Shown piece after piece: positions 1 through 22,340 of a stretch of 64,000 nt of DNA (position 1 is its first letter; each line of letters begins with the position of its first letter). The stretch covers positions 3,038,001-3,102,000 of the forward strand of contig OZ218960.1 of assembly GCA_965112735.1 (NCBI GenBank), given 5' to 3'. The DNA comes from Phaeosaccion multiseriatum. Its lineage: Eukaryota; Ochrophyta, other classes. The notes beneath the pieces are model-generated. The model saw only the letters and a list, made by a program, of their open reading frames with translations. It did not search any database and had not been told where the DNA came from. Both the position numbers and the translations under genes were made by a program.

Positions 1-717
1 CAGGGCATCGGCCCTGTCCTCGAGCCCCGCGTGATTCACAGAGGGCCCTGGTACGTCGCCGCCAAGGATCAGAGCACCAACACGCTTGTTGTGACCAATG
101 ACTACGCTGCTGTGGACGCTCCCCGAGAGGCCTTCTTCCTGCAGGGCGTGAGGTGGATCGGTGAGCACGGCCTTAAGCAGCAGCAGGAGGAGGAGGGGCA
201 ACAGTTGGTAGTACAGCAGGAGGGGGAGAGTGGTAGCAGCAGCAGCAGCAGTAGCAGCGCATTGGCTATGATCGGCGATGGGGGGGATGGCAGTGGATGG
301 AACGGTATGATCTTCGACGTCAAAACCCGCCACGGCCCCTCTATCCAGCGTTGCTCCTTGCTTATGACAGGGCCGGCCCGGGGCCTGGTGCGCCTTCTCG
401 AGCGGAAAGACTCAGGTCTGGCAGCCGGGCAGTACGCAGCGCTGTACGAGGTGTCGGGACAAGGTGAGAAGTCAATGAAGTCCATGAAGTCAACGATGCG
501 TTGCGTGGGCAGCGGGGTGATTGAGGTGCTTCCGCTGGGGCTGAGCGTTGAGGAGGCGCTAAGGGAGGCCAAGACACAGGCTCAGCAGGCACAGCAGTTG
601 GTGATACAGCCACAGGAGGAAGCACAGGTTCCGGAGGCACAGCAGTTGGTCATACAGCAGGAGGAACCACATGTTCAGGGGCAAGCAGAGCTCTCGTCAG
701 TCGATGGCAGCCGATGA
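1..717 (+). CDS. TRMU: tRNA-specific 2-thiouridylase (MnmA/TRMU family), C-terminal part
   Basis: This is the last exon of a gene that begins left of the window; the frame is open from base 1. The enzyme family thiolates U34 of tRNAs for Lys, Glu and Gln, in bacteria and in mitochondria or plastids. The visible part is the C-terminal beta-barrel region: GQGIG-like entry at bases 1-12, then GPWYVAAKDQSTN (the family PWYVVGKD motif), FDVKTRHG, and a closing AGQYAALYEV...GSGVIE stretch matching the family PGQ-AVFY...GGG-I block. The catalytic PP-loop and Cys lie off the window. Two low-complexity segments are unlike the family: an insert at about 172-305 (Q/E, QQLVVQQ, Ser run, DGSGW) placed between two conserved strands, and a tail at about 575-714 carrying two QQLVIQ copies. 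Both are built from motifs that are otherwise intronic here. Stop codon at 715-717. Identification rests on motif memory. Confidence 0.8.
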   Translation, partial: QGIGPVLEPRVIHRGPWYVAAKDQSTNTLVVTNDYAAVDAPREAFFLQGVRWIGEHGLKQQQEEEGQQLVVQQEGESGSSSSSSSSALAMIGDGGDGSGWNGMIFDVKTRHGPSIQRCSLLMTGPARGLVRLLERKDSGLAAGQYAALYEVSGQGEKSMKSMKSTMRCVGSGVIEVLPLGLSVEEALREAKTQAQQAQQLVIQPQEEAQVPEAQQLVIQQEEPHVQGQAELSSVDGSR

Positions 718-790
718 TACTTTCCGCTTCATCACATGGAGCAGCGCGGGAGAGTCCCCAGCAGTTGGTGCTGCAACAGTACAACAACAA

Positions 791-826
<36 letters not shown>

Positions 827-1940
827 GAGGAGGAGGAAGACTGTAGCCTCTCTCAGTGTCTCTCTCTCGGAGTTTTGCCGTGTGCAGTTACACACTTCTA
901 TTTCTTGTGCGCCTCTACAAGTAGTCTCTCCGAGTCGAACGTTAACGTCCATCGACAGAAGCGGCCAGGAGCGGCCAGTTTGAGTGTCAGTGTCAATTTC
1001 GGTGGAAATGATGCACTGATGGAATGTGTCGTATCAATATGATAAATATGTGTGGGTGCGTGCGATACGTTACGCACGTGCACGTCCGACGCGTCACGAT
1101 GCGATGCCCACGTCCACCATGAGCGCAAACTGTCAGCAAGTTTCAGTTTCAGCTCATCCAACCCCTCGCCCCTGCCGCTGCCGCTACCGCTGCCGCTGCT
1201 GGGCTGCCGCTGCCGCTATCGCTGCCGCTGCTGGGCTGCCGCATTGCTTGGGTGTGGGGAGGGCTTGATACTGACCAAATGCTCCTACTACTAGCCTACT
1301 AGCTAAGGTATTGCGACCTTGATGACTAAATGGTCCAACTAGTAAGGTAGTAAGCTAAGGCTTCTAGTCTGCTAGGACCGGCCATTCCTCAGCCCCATCC
1401 AAGTTCTGTCGGGCGCATTCTCCGGTCTTCCACATCGTTCGAGTATCGTGTTCCTTTTTGTTCTGCGAACGGAAAACGAAAGTACACGCTCAACGCCCAA
1501 TACCCAGTGCTGCTGTTGGTAGTAGGGTGGTGTCGAGCTGTCGCCAATTGGGACAAGCCATGCCCTCTCCTCTTAATGTCTTCTCTTCTCGAGCTGTGTG
1601 GTGTGGCAGTAGAGACGGGAGCAAGCTTCAACAGCGCTGTTGAGGCGATAATATAGAGGCATCTCTCTCTCTCTCTCTCTCTCTCACTTTCTCTCGTACA
1701 GTACATACATCGCATGGCAGTGTGCGTGTGATGGACTGCCATCGACTGCCATCGACACATGTGCATCGGCAGGCATCGGCACCGGCACTGGCATTGCACT
1801 CACGATAAACCGTGATGCACGATAAAATCGTGATACATGGTACCACCCCATGCAGCCACGAAACGGCATGCCGCCAAGCTGCATGATCGTATGAGGGCTG
1901 ACAATGGAGTTGACAGTGGATGGAAGGATGAAGGGATCAC
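718..1940. other. Intergenic region between convergent genes
   Basis: The stretch separates the TRMU stop from the stop of the minus-strand TMC-like gene and should hold both 3' UTRs. It contains another copy of the CAGCAGTTGGTG motif (760-770), a CAA/CAG run (780-825), a GCTGCCGCTGCCGCT block (1175-1240), two AGTTTCAGTTTC-type elements (about 985 and 1141-1152), a (CT)n tract (1660-1690) and an ATCGTGATAC/CACGATAAA inverted segment (about 1800-1833). I see no gene in it. Confidence 0.6.
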
Positions 1941-12566
<10,626 letters not shown>

Positions 12567-13423
12567 GCGATTCTCCTGACTGCCTCCACCTCCACCACTC
12601 CTCCTATCCCTGGGGCGGCTCGGCCTCTCTTCCTTCCTTGGGGCCCGCACGCAGGCTTGTCGTCGTGATAGCAGCCGAAGGAAGATTGTTGCTCGCAGGA
12701 GCAGGAGAGCCGTCTTTGCCCTTGTCACCGCCTACCGGCTCGTCAATGTTCCCTCCCTTCCTCTTTTTTCTCACTCGACGCTGTACAGAAAAGGGGAGGG
12801 ATCTGTGAGGCAAAACTCTCCCTTATCACGCCTCTCCTTCTTCTGCTGCTACGGAGAGTACTCAAGTCGCTGCTCAGCTTACTGATACTCTCACTACCTA
12901 GCGACTTGAGGGTAAAATGCCGAGACTAATCCCCCACCTCTTTGCCTCCACCTGTCGCTCCCCTCTCACTTGGCCTTCTCCCTCTCCTCTTGTCTTCGCT
13001 CTCTGTCTCCTGGCGTTCGTCGCTGGCTACGCATTCTTTGCATTCTTGCTGCCTCTGCTTCGCCATCCCTCATGATATTGCGCAGCCGTCCCCCGATAGC
13101 TGTGTGTCCTGCTGCCAGAGGTGCTGGCTCTTCTTCTTCAGGTGTCCGTTCGTAGTCGCCTTCTTGTCTCGGTGCGGCTCTTGGTGCGCGTGCTCTCTTC
13201 CATTGGGTGGTGGGAGGTCTCTCCACCGTTTCATTCTTCTTTCACGCTGCTGCCTGCCACTTCTACCCAGCTGCTGGGCCTCATGATATATGCTCATCCC
13301 CTTGCCTCTCCCACAGATTTGTCCGAAGGCGTCGAGTAACCGTAAAGTAAAGGAAAGGAGCGGGGCCTATCGGGGCGTAGGACGAGGCCGGATGGCGGAG
13401 CTGTGAGGCAGCCTGGGACGGCC
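12567..13423. other. Divergent intergenic region, possible extra N-terminal exons of the TMC-like gene
   Basis: The region separates the TMC-like gene (-) from the armadillo gene (+). On the minus strand a 90-codon charged frame (13226-12966, rich in R, E and Q) ends at a donor-like GCCAA|GTGAGAG, and a second basic frame (about 12779-12606, RRVRKKRKGG, GGDKGKDG) follows a good acceptor TTTTCTGTACAG. The first frame can be joined in phase to the CAG acceptor just before 12616, extending the protein as KDRRSGGGG-QENRMAPYKW. I could not find one model that uses both, so they are left out of the CDS. Confidence 0.35.
12861..12910. repeat. 11-bp inverted repeat in the divergent upstream region
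   Basis: CTCAAGTCGCT (12861-12871) and AGCGACTTGAG (12900-12910) are perfect complements with a 28-bp spacer. It lies about midway between two divergent start codons. It could be a binding site or hairpin; nothing else supports a function. Confidence 0.5.
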
Positions 13424-14526
13424 ATGCAGAAGACGATGTCAAGCGCCTCCTTTGCCGCTGGTGGGGGTGCCACCACCGGTGGGAAGAAAAGGGTGGGGGC
13501 TGCAGAGGCGAAAACAGGAGAGAGGGTACCCGCCTTAGGAGCAGCGGGACGAGGAGCAGGAGGAGGAGGAGGAGGAGGGGGGGGGGGGGGAGGAGGAGGA
13601 GGAGAAGGAGGCGAGAAGAAGAAGGAAGCGACCCAGGCAGGGTCTTCCCTGGGAGCAGCCCGCGCGTTGAGGAAGAAGAGAGCCCAGCAGAGCCGGATAC
13701 GACAGCTCTGTTGGCCCGTCCAGCGAGAACATCACGTCAAGCAGTTAGATAAGCAGTGGCTCAAAGGCCTGGTGGATCTTGTGTATAGCTCGGAGTTCAA
13801 CGACACCAGGAGAGATGGGGCGTCAGCCTTCGCCACCCTCAGCATGTCAGGTACGTTTCAAAATGTGCAGCAAGCAGCTGCTGCCAGAGGGCGGAGGAGG
13901 ATTTCATCTCGCTCGCTGTGCGGGTTTGCTTGAGCGGCGTCTATCTGCTGGTGCAGAGCAAGTTGAGCGAGGAGAAACACACGTGAAGCACGGCGTGGTA
14001 GGCTTGTTTGAGGGAGAAAAGAGGCCCTGCGAGAGAAGCACCAAATACACGTCGAAGCGCAACGCAAAGCTTGACGCGAGTGATTTGGAGTGTACTGTGA
14101 CATCGGCGCCGAGCAGTACAGGCTCTCTACCTCCCCCGACCAATCATCCCGGGCCAGTAGGATACCCATACCGTTTGCCGTGGTGTGCACGCTGTCCAAC
14201 AAAGTCGCGCAATGTCTATTGTATCACCATCCCCTCTCCCCTCCCTCCCTCCCTCCCTCCCCCCCACCCTCCCTCCCTTCGTCCCTTCCTTCCTTAACCC
14301 TTCCCTCCCTCCCTCCCTCCCCACCCCCCCCATCCAGCGAGTAACCTCGAGGTGCTAGACAAGGCAGGCGTATTGGGTGCGGTCATCGCCCTAATCGCCC
14401 ACAGCGATGTGCGCATTGACTCGCCCCCCAACCCTGCTCAGCAGACCACCGTCGAGTGCGTGACCGCAGCCACAGCCTGTCTGTGCAACTTGCTGCACAA
14501 CGACGAGGTCAAAGGCCGCTTCCTCA

Positions 14527-14562
<36 letters not shown>

Positions 14563-16586
14563 GTGTATGTGTGTGTGTATGTGTGTGTGTGTGTGCGTGT
14601 GCGTGTGTGTGTGTGTGTGTGCGTGCGTGTGTGCATGTGTGTGAGTGAGTGCGTGTGTGAGTGCGTGTGTGCGTGCGTGTGTGAGTGTGTGTGTGCATGT
14701 GTGCGTGCGTGTGTGGCCACTATGTGTTTTTGTGGTGCAGTATGTGTGTCTTTGTGTTGGTACTAACACCCGTACGGCGTCTCTCCCGTTTTGATACCTC
14801 CTTCCCTCCTTCCCTCCTTCCCTCCTTCCCTTCCTCCCTCCCCCCCTCCCTCCTTCCCTTCCTCCCTCCCTTCCTCCCTTCCTCCCTCCCTCCCTTCCTT
14901 CCTTCCTTCCTTCCTTCCTTCCTTCCTTCCTTCCTTCCTTCCTTCCTTCCTCCCCCCCCATGGCATGTATCTCACCCTTTCCTTCCTTACTGACTTACTG
15001 ACAGGCCCCAGGTGGCTTGCAGTCTGTTTTCCGCCTGACAGGCAGCAACAGCACCCACCTCAAGGCCTGCGGAGTGAAGGTCGTTGCCTGTCTGTGCTCA
15101 GACCGGGCTGTGATGGTGCAAGTGGTAAAGGAGGGAGGCACACGCTTCCTCTTCGCGCAGCTTTCGGTGAGTGTGGGAGCGCATAGAGGGGGAAGGAAGG
15201 AAGGAAGGGAAATGAGGGAGGGAGGGAGGGAGGGAGGGAGGGAGGGAGGGAGGGAGGGAGGGAGGGAGGGAGGGAGGGAGGGAGGGAGGGAGGGAGGGAG
15301 GGAGGGAGGGAGGGAGGGAGGGAGGGAGGGAGGGAGGGAGGGAGGGAGGGAGGGAGGGAGGGAGGGACGGAGGGAGGAAGGGAGGGAGGGGGGGAGGGAG
15401 GGAGGGGGGGAGGGAGGGAGGGAGGAAGGCAGGGAGGGAGGCAGGGAGGGAGGCAGGGAGGGAGGAAGGAAGGAGGGAGGGAGGGAGGGAGGAAGGAAAG
15501 TGGGTCACAAAGTGCATCACATCCTTCGCTAAGCACCCCTCTGACGCAATGACCCTCCCTCCGTCCCCCTCTCCGTCTACCACTACCTAGTGTCGGGATG
15601 AATCTCTTCAGCACCAGGCCCTGGCAGTCCTGCAGCGCATTGCTCGCAGCCCTTCTGTAACGTCCGCGATGCTCATGGACAGTGAAGTGGTGCGGTACAT
15701 GCTAGGCTTGCTCAAGGGGGCGCACTCGGCAGAGGAGGAGGACCTTTGTCTGGACTACATAGGTCAGGGGAGGGAAGGGGAGGGGATGGAGAGAGGGGGG
15801 AGAGAGGGGGGAGAGAGGGGGGAGGGAAGGGATGGAAGGGAATAAGAATTACTCACGGACTTACTCTGACTTACTGACTTACTTGCATGCTCACTCACTG
15901 ACTTACTTGGACGAGCAGGTAAGATCTGCGGTGACGTGGGAAGCTGCGGGCGGCTTGTTGAGCTCGGTGTCGCCGAGTACATCATCAAAGTGCTGCCGCA
16001 GGTCAGTGAAGGTGTCAGGACAGAGGGTGGCGGATATCAGGACTATGAGTGAGTGTCAGGACAGGGAGGGAGGGAGTGAGTATCGGGACAGTGAGTGAGT
16101 GGGTGAGGCCTACAGGTGAGTTGAGGTGAGGCTTAGCGGTTGATCGCTTCCTTCCGAGGGCTCCGACGATATCAACACCCCTCTCTGAAGGCCTCTGAAG
16201 GCCTCTGAAGGCATCTCTGCGGAAGAGGGATTAGCGCCGCGGCTCTCTAATCGCTGATCCCTGTCATACCTCCTCCCTTATCCATATGCCTGCCTGTCTG
16301 CCTACCTGTCTGCCTGCCTACCTGTCTGCCTGCCTGTCTGTCTGCCTGCCTGCCTGCCTGCCTGCCTGCCGGCCTGCCCATATACCTGCCTACCTGCTTG
16401 ACCCTTTGCCTGACCATACGCCTCTACCTACTTACCCACCTGCTCAGGCGCGTGTGAATCTGCTTCACCGCCTGTCCATGCTCAAGGCGCTGGAGAAGAT
16501 GGCCGGGCTCGGCAGGGGCACGGAGAGCATGTTGCTGAACGGGGGCATGTTAGACAGGCACGTTACGTTAGGCTTACGTAAGGCTT

Positions 16587-16623
<37 letters not shown>

Positions 16624-17695
16624 ACATGCAGAGAGAGAGAGGCACACACGCATACACAGAGATGATGAGAGAGTCAGAGACACACACGCGCATACACACA
16701 CAGAGCGAGAGAGAGTGAGAAAGAGACACCACACTAACACACTAACACTATCGGGAGGGGCTACTTACTGCTTTGCCCATCCACCCAGGACTAACGGTAT
16801 GGACGTCCTAACGCATTTGCCCGCTGACTTCCTTTCCTCACGTATGTACTTACGTATGTACTTACGTATGCACAGCCTGGTGCACGTGACGTTCAATGAG
16901 ATGGGAGGCTTCCTACGAGAGTGTCAGGACTTTCTGGACTCGGCTCTCGCCTCCAACAGGGCTGCCAAAGAAGAGGCGGCGGGGGGGGGAGGGGGGGAAG
17001 GAGGAGGAGGAGGAGGAGGAGGAGGAGGAGGAGGAGGAGGAGGAGGAGGAGGAGGAGGAGGAGGAGGAGGAGGAGGAGGAGGAGGAGGAGGAGGAGGAGG
17101 AGGAGGAGGAGGAGGAGGAGGAGGAGGAGGAGGAGGAGGAGGAGGAGGAGGAGGAGGAGGAGGAGGAGGAGGAGGAGGAGGAGGAGGAGGAGGAGGAGGA
17201 GGAGGAGGAGGAGGAGGAGGAGGAGGAGGAGGAGGAGGAGGAGGAGAAGGAGGGGGGGGAGGAGGTAAGGGCAAGGGCAGTGAGAAGAAGGGCAAGAAGA
17301 AAGCGGGGGAGGGGAGTGACGACTCCGAAGAGGCGCCAATTGAGCACGCGCAAGACAAACAAGAAGACCAGAAACAACAACGAGAAGGCCAGGACCAAGT
17401 AGATCAGATCGAAGACAAAGAACAGGAGCACCAACAAGAACAACAACCACAAATGCAACGGCAACGCAAAGAGGAAGAAGGGAAAAAAGATGAGCAAGCA
17501 GATGAAGAACAACAACAAGAAGAAGAACACGAACACGAACAAGAGGAAGAATCTGTGAGCTCTGTGGACAGGAAGAAGGCGGCGGCACGGGAGGAGAGGG
17601 GCGCGTGGCGAACACTGCTCAAGAGGCCGGGCAACGTGTACACAGGTTGGTACTTCGGATCACGGACTGGCTTACCCATTTGACTAACTGACTGA

Positions 17696-17757
<62 letters not shown>

Positions 17758-20530
17758 ACCTGCCTGCCTGTCTGCTCTTACAACCCGCACCATCTACTGC
17801 CATCCTTCCCTTCCCCACAGAGGAGAAGTTTGCAGCTGCCCTGGGCATCGCACGGACATCTGTGTCCCTCTTCGCTCTCTTTGCGCAGGGGGGGCATGTG
17901 GACCGCATACTGCAGGTACATGGCCCTGCACCAGACCAGGGGGGGACGCGTGCGTACGTGCGTGCGTGCGTGCTTGCGTGCGTGCGTGCGTGCGGGTTGC
18001 GTAAGGTTACGTGAGGTTTGGTATGGTTTGGTATGGGTTGGGGTTGGGTTAGGGTTAGAGTTGGGGACACATCTACTGCTACTGTTAGTGAGCACCGCTT
18101 CTTTCGATATCGGTTGACTTGATTCGATATCTATTGACGGACTTGTTTCGACGTCCATGTATCATAGATACATCACCTCGATTGACGTGTTCATATGTTG
18201 CTTGGTCGAGGCCTGTCGTAGTGTCTGCGTTTCTCGCCCCCATTGTCCCCCTCACCCCTTCGCTTCTTCGACCTTTGCCCCCCATCTACCACTGGCCCCT
18301 GTCGTCCCCCGCTCCCCCCCCCCCCCCCACTCCTGTCCCCTCCTCTGCGCCCCCCTCTGCCCCCCCCTCCTCCCTCTCCTCCTGCCGCTCCTTTTGTATC
18401 ACCAACGGCTGGACTACAGGCCGGAGTGCTGGCCTACTTCACCACCGTCCCCATCGGCCGCGGAGATGACCCCGTCATCCTCAGGGGCATGAGTCAGCTC
18501 GTCAAGCGTAAGTCACGTATTGCACCCTTGCTGACTTTCTGCACCCTTGCTGACTTCCTGCACCCTTGCTGACTTACTGCACCCTTGTTGACTTTCTGCA
18601 CCCTTGGTGACATACTGCACCCTTAGTCTTCTTTGTTACCACACCCATCATCAACAACTACTACTGTCCTTCCTCCCTCCCCCACTCACTTATTCGCCAT
18701 CCACCCACCCGACGATACATGGCAACTGCCATATCACCAACTGCCGTACCACCAATTGCCGTACCACCATACCACCAACTGCCGTACCGACACCGTACCA
18801 CCAACATGTGCAGTGCTCGCGGAGCAGTGCGACACAGACACCTCTCGCAGGCAAAGCCTCGTGGCGCAAGGCCCAGTGGCGCTCGTGCACAAGTGTCTTC
18901 TCTCCGACGACATGACGCAGCAGGCCAACGCTCTCCAGGTCAGGCAGGGAGAGTGGGGACGGTAGTGCATTGCAGGGGATGGTTGTGGATGGCAGGGGAT
19001 GGCAGGTGATGGCAGGGGATGGCAGGTGATGGCAGGGGATGGCAGGGGATGGCAGGGGATGGCAGGGGATGGCAGGGGATGAGGGGCGGGGCTACGGGGG
19101 CATGGAGGGGTGAGTGGGTGAGTGGGTGAGTGGATGAGTGGATGAGTGGGTGCTTGAATGGGTGGGTGAGTGGGTGAGTGGATGAGTGGATGAGTGACTG
19201 AGTGAGTGAGTGAGTGAGTGAGTGCGTGAGTGAGTGAGTGAGTGGGTGAGTGAGTGAGGGAGTGAGTGAGTGAGTGAGTGAGTGAGGGAGGGAGGGAGGG
19301 AGGGAGGGAGTGAGTGAGTGAGTGAGTGAGTGAGTGCGTGAGTGAGTGAGGGAGTGAACGAGTGAGTGAGTGAGTGAGCGAGGGAGCGAGTGAGTGAGTG
19401 AGTGAGTGAGTGAGTGAGTGAGTGAGTGAGAGAGTGAGTGAGTGAGTGAGTGAGTGCGTGAGTGAGTGAGTGAGTGAGTGAGTGAGCGAGTGAGTGAGTG
19501 AGTGAGTGAGTGAGGGAGGGAGGGAGTGAGTGAGTGAGTGAGTGAGTGAGTGCGTGAGTGAGTGAGGGAGTGAGTGAGTGAGTGAGTGAGTGAGCGAGCG
19601 AGGGAGTGAGTAAGTGAGTGAGTGAGTGAGTGAGTGAGTGGGTGAGTGAGTGAGTGAGAGAGTGAGTGAGTGAGAGAGTGAGTGAGTCCGTAAGGGAGGG
19701 AGGGAGTTAGTGAGTGAGTGAGTGAGTGAGTGACTGAGTGAGTGAGTGAATGAGTGAGTGATTCAGTGAGTGAGTGAGTGAGTGAGTGAGTGAGAGAGTG
19801 AGTGAGAGAGTGAGTGAGTGAGTGAGTGAGTGAGTGAGTGAGTGAGTGAGTGAGTGAGTGAGTGAGTGAGTGAGTGAGTGAGTGAGTGAGTGAGTGAGTG
19901 AGTGAGTGAGTGAGTGAGTGGGTAAGTGTGTTAGTGAGCGAGTGAGTGAGTGAGTGAGTGAGTGAGTGAGTGAGTGAGTGAGGGAGTGAGTGAGTGTGTG
20001 AGTGAGTCAGGGAGTGAGTGAGTGAGCTAGTGAGTGAGTCCTCCTCCACCTGTCACAACGCTCCAAGAACATGCGCGTCATCAACAACGACCACGAACGA
20101 CATCCTCTTCCTCTCCCCCCCCCACCGACCCACCCTACCTTACTCTACCTACCTACCCCTCCGACTACCCTACCATCCACTACCATCCGCTGCCCCTGTA
20201 GGCCCTGGCTCTGCTGTGTAAGTATGATGCCCTTAGGCCCATCATCCTCACGCCAGCTGTGATGAACGAAGTACTAATCCTCGGGGGTGTGCAGGAGAAC
20301 GAGACCGCACAATGCGTGGCCACAGTCCTTCTGCAGGTGGGAGCAGACACAAACACACCCCACACACTCTTACTCTCAGTGACTTATGACATGGCCCTCA
20401 GGCGACTTGCTGCTGACTGACTGAATGAGTGACTGAATGAGTGACTGAGTGATTGATTGACTGACTGACTGAAATGCTGACTTGCTTCCTTCCCTCCTTC
20501 CTTCCCTCCTTCCTTCCTCCCTTCCTTCCT

Positions 20531-20621
<91 letters not shown>

Positions 20622-22044
20622 GTCTTTCTTTCTTTGTTTCTTCCTTCCTTCCTTCCTTCCTTCCTTCCTTCCTTCCTTCCTTCCTTCCTTCCTTCCTTCC
20701 TTCCTTCCTCCCTCCCTCCCTTCCTCCCTCCCTCCCTCCCTCCCTCCCTCCCCCCCAGGCCTGCCTGGTGGACGAGTGGCGGGAGGAGCTTGCTCTCCGC
20801 ATGGGAGGCCTGCAGCTGCTTGTCAACACACTTGGCCGCCTCGTCGCCCAGGCGGCACAGGCCTCCTCCAAGGGCAGCAACGGGAAGGGGGAGAAGGCCG
20901 GCCCTTCCAACAGGCAGGAGGAAATCGTTGTGGCCGTGCTGCTCGTCATGGTGCAGGTACGATAGTGAGGGGATGGCAGGGGATGGCAAGGGATGGCAGG
21001 GGATGGCAGGGGATGGCAGAGCAATAGACAAGCCAAGTCTTCCACCATTCTGAAGCCCTCCTAACGGAGCCTTGGATTAGCGGAGCCTTGGATTAATGGA
21101 GCTTACTTGCGGCCGGTGAAAGCAGCGGGCATACACTGCTCAACTCCGAACGCTCTGTGTCTAGTCTGACTAGTCTGACTAGTCTGTCTAGTCCGTCTAG
21201 TCTGACTAGTCTGACTAGGCCTCTCTCGTCTCTCTTCGCTCTCTCGCTTTGCCTCTCTCCCCCTCTCTATGCCACCTCACTCACTCCCTCCCCCTGTCTC
21301 TCTCCCTCTGCCTCCATCCCTGCCTCCCTCTCTCCCTCTCTCCCTCTGCCTCCATCCCTCCTTCTCTCCTCTTGCTCAGATGACTGAAGTGAGCGGCTCA
21401 AAGTCAGTGGTGGTGAGCCTTGGTGGCGTGCCGATGCTTACCAAGTGCCTCAGATGGCAGACGATGGCAGGAGGAGCCCCCGGGGGAGCCCCCCCCTCCT
21501 CCAGCAGCACCTCACAAGGTCAGAGTCTCAATCAGAGCAGCCAACGATACCCCTCATTGCATCTGAAAAGCTCCCCTGATATTCCGTTACGGCTCCCCTC
21601 CCTTGTACTCTGAGGGCTGCCTTCAATGACTTACTCCGTTCCTGTTCCTCCCCTCTCGTGACTGATTGACTGACAGGAGGAGGCGGTGGCGTGGACTCGG
21701 GACCCTCTGTCCCGGGGGGGTCAGCCGCCACTCCACCCCAGGGTACGATGGGCACCATCCATAGCAGAGGTAGTAGCAGAGGTAGTGGCAGTAGCAGTAG
21801 TAGTAGTAGTAGTAGTCGCAACGCTTCAGGGGGCAGGACCACACAGCAGCAGCAGCAGCAGGAGCAGCAGCAGCAGCAGCAGCAGCAGAGCGTAGGTGGT
21901 GAAGAGGTGGAAGGAGAGGGAGGGGATGGAAGCAGCAGCGGTGGCAGCAGCAGCAGCAACCCCGGCTTGGAAATCCGCCAGCTGGCATCGTCTGTCCTCG
22001 CTAATCTGGGCCTGGCCAGCGCCATCACCGCCTTGGATGAGTAG
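13424..22044 (+). CDS. Armadillo-repeat protein with a long polyglycine insert
   Basis: Fourteen exons, about 1023 residues: 13424-13850, 14338-14528, 15005-15166, 15591-15762, 15919-16001, 16448-16566, 16876-17645, 17821-17915, 18420-18507, 18814-18938, 20202-20336, 20759-20956, 21380-21518, 21677-22044; phases agree throughout. The start ATG is chosen because the only earlier ATG (13392) stops after four codons. Exons 2-6 and 8-13 encode paired/tripled helices of armadillo type, for example NLEVLDKAGVLGAVIALIAH, TAATACLCNLLHNDEVKG and ALAVLQRIARSPSV; these fold into a protein-binding solenoid. Exon 7 carries roughly 90 consecutive Gly codons (GGA) from 16981 to 17270, followed by a K/E/Q-rich linker. 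A strong donor-like GAG|GTAAGG at 17266 leaves open that part of this is spliced out. The end of exon 6 is ambiguous (GC donor after 16557 or GT donor after 16566). The C-terminus has Ser and Gln runs, then LEIRQLASSVLANL. Partner and role are unknown. Confidence 0.72.
14529..14715. repeat. (GT)n array starting at a splice donor
   Basis: The array begins at the donor of armadillo exon 2 (CTCAAG|GTGTGTGTG), so the GT of the splice site is the first repeat unit. It degenerates to GTGC and GAGT variants downstream. Confidence 0.9.
15186..15500. repeat. (GGGA)n array
   Basis: About 300 bp in armadillo intron 3, starting 20 bp after the donor. Confidence 0.9.
16985..17262 (+). repeat. (GGA)n array inside a coding exon
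   Basis: An almost pure GGA array read as Gly in armadillo exon 7. It is one of five long GGA/CCT arrays in the window and the longest one in a coding frame. Confidence 0.85.
18525..18630. repeat. 19-bp tandem repeat, 5-6 copies
   Basis: Unit CACCCTTGCTGACTTTCTG with single-base changes, in armadillo intron 9. Each unit carries a branch-site-like CTGAC. Confidence 0.85.
19105..20036. repeat. (GAGT)n array, 0.93 kb
   Basis: Fills most of armadillo intron 10. Every unit contains the donor consensus GTGAGT. Preceded by GGATGGCAGGGGATGGCAGG units (18969-19080). Confidence 0.95.
20490..20756. repeat. (CTTC)/(CTTT)/(CCCT) pyrimidine array
   Basis: Three related tetranucleotide blocks in a row that end in the CAG acceptor of armadillo exon 12. 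Confidence 0.9.
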
Positions 22045-22340
22045 TGACTAGGAGCACATACTTCAAGGTTGTACTACGAAGTACAAAGTACATCCAACAC
22101 AAAGACCCAAACCAATGAATCACCACCATGCGACACCACACGAAAGTCGAAGACACTTTGCCACCCTCCTTCTGGTGCTCGTACTTGCGTGCGTGCGAGC
22201 GTGTGCGGACAAGCGAGTTCATTCAGTTCATAATTTGAGTTTCATTCATCGTAGGGTGCAAGTACGCAGGTAGGGAGGCAGGGAGGTAGGGAGGGAGGGG
22301 AGTGAGCGTGATTGGGGTCCCTCCCCCCCCTGCCTCCCTC
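22045..22340. other. Short convergent intergenic region
   Basis: About 300 bp lie between the armadillo stop and the sulfotransferase stop. It holds an 11-bp hairpin-like ACTACGAAGTAC / GTACAAAGTAC stretch (22070-22090) and a GCGTGCGTGCGAGCGTG run. No gene is visible. Confidence 0.5.
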
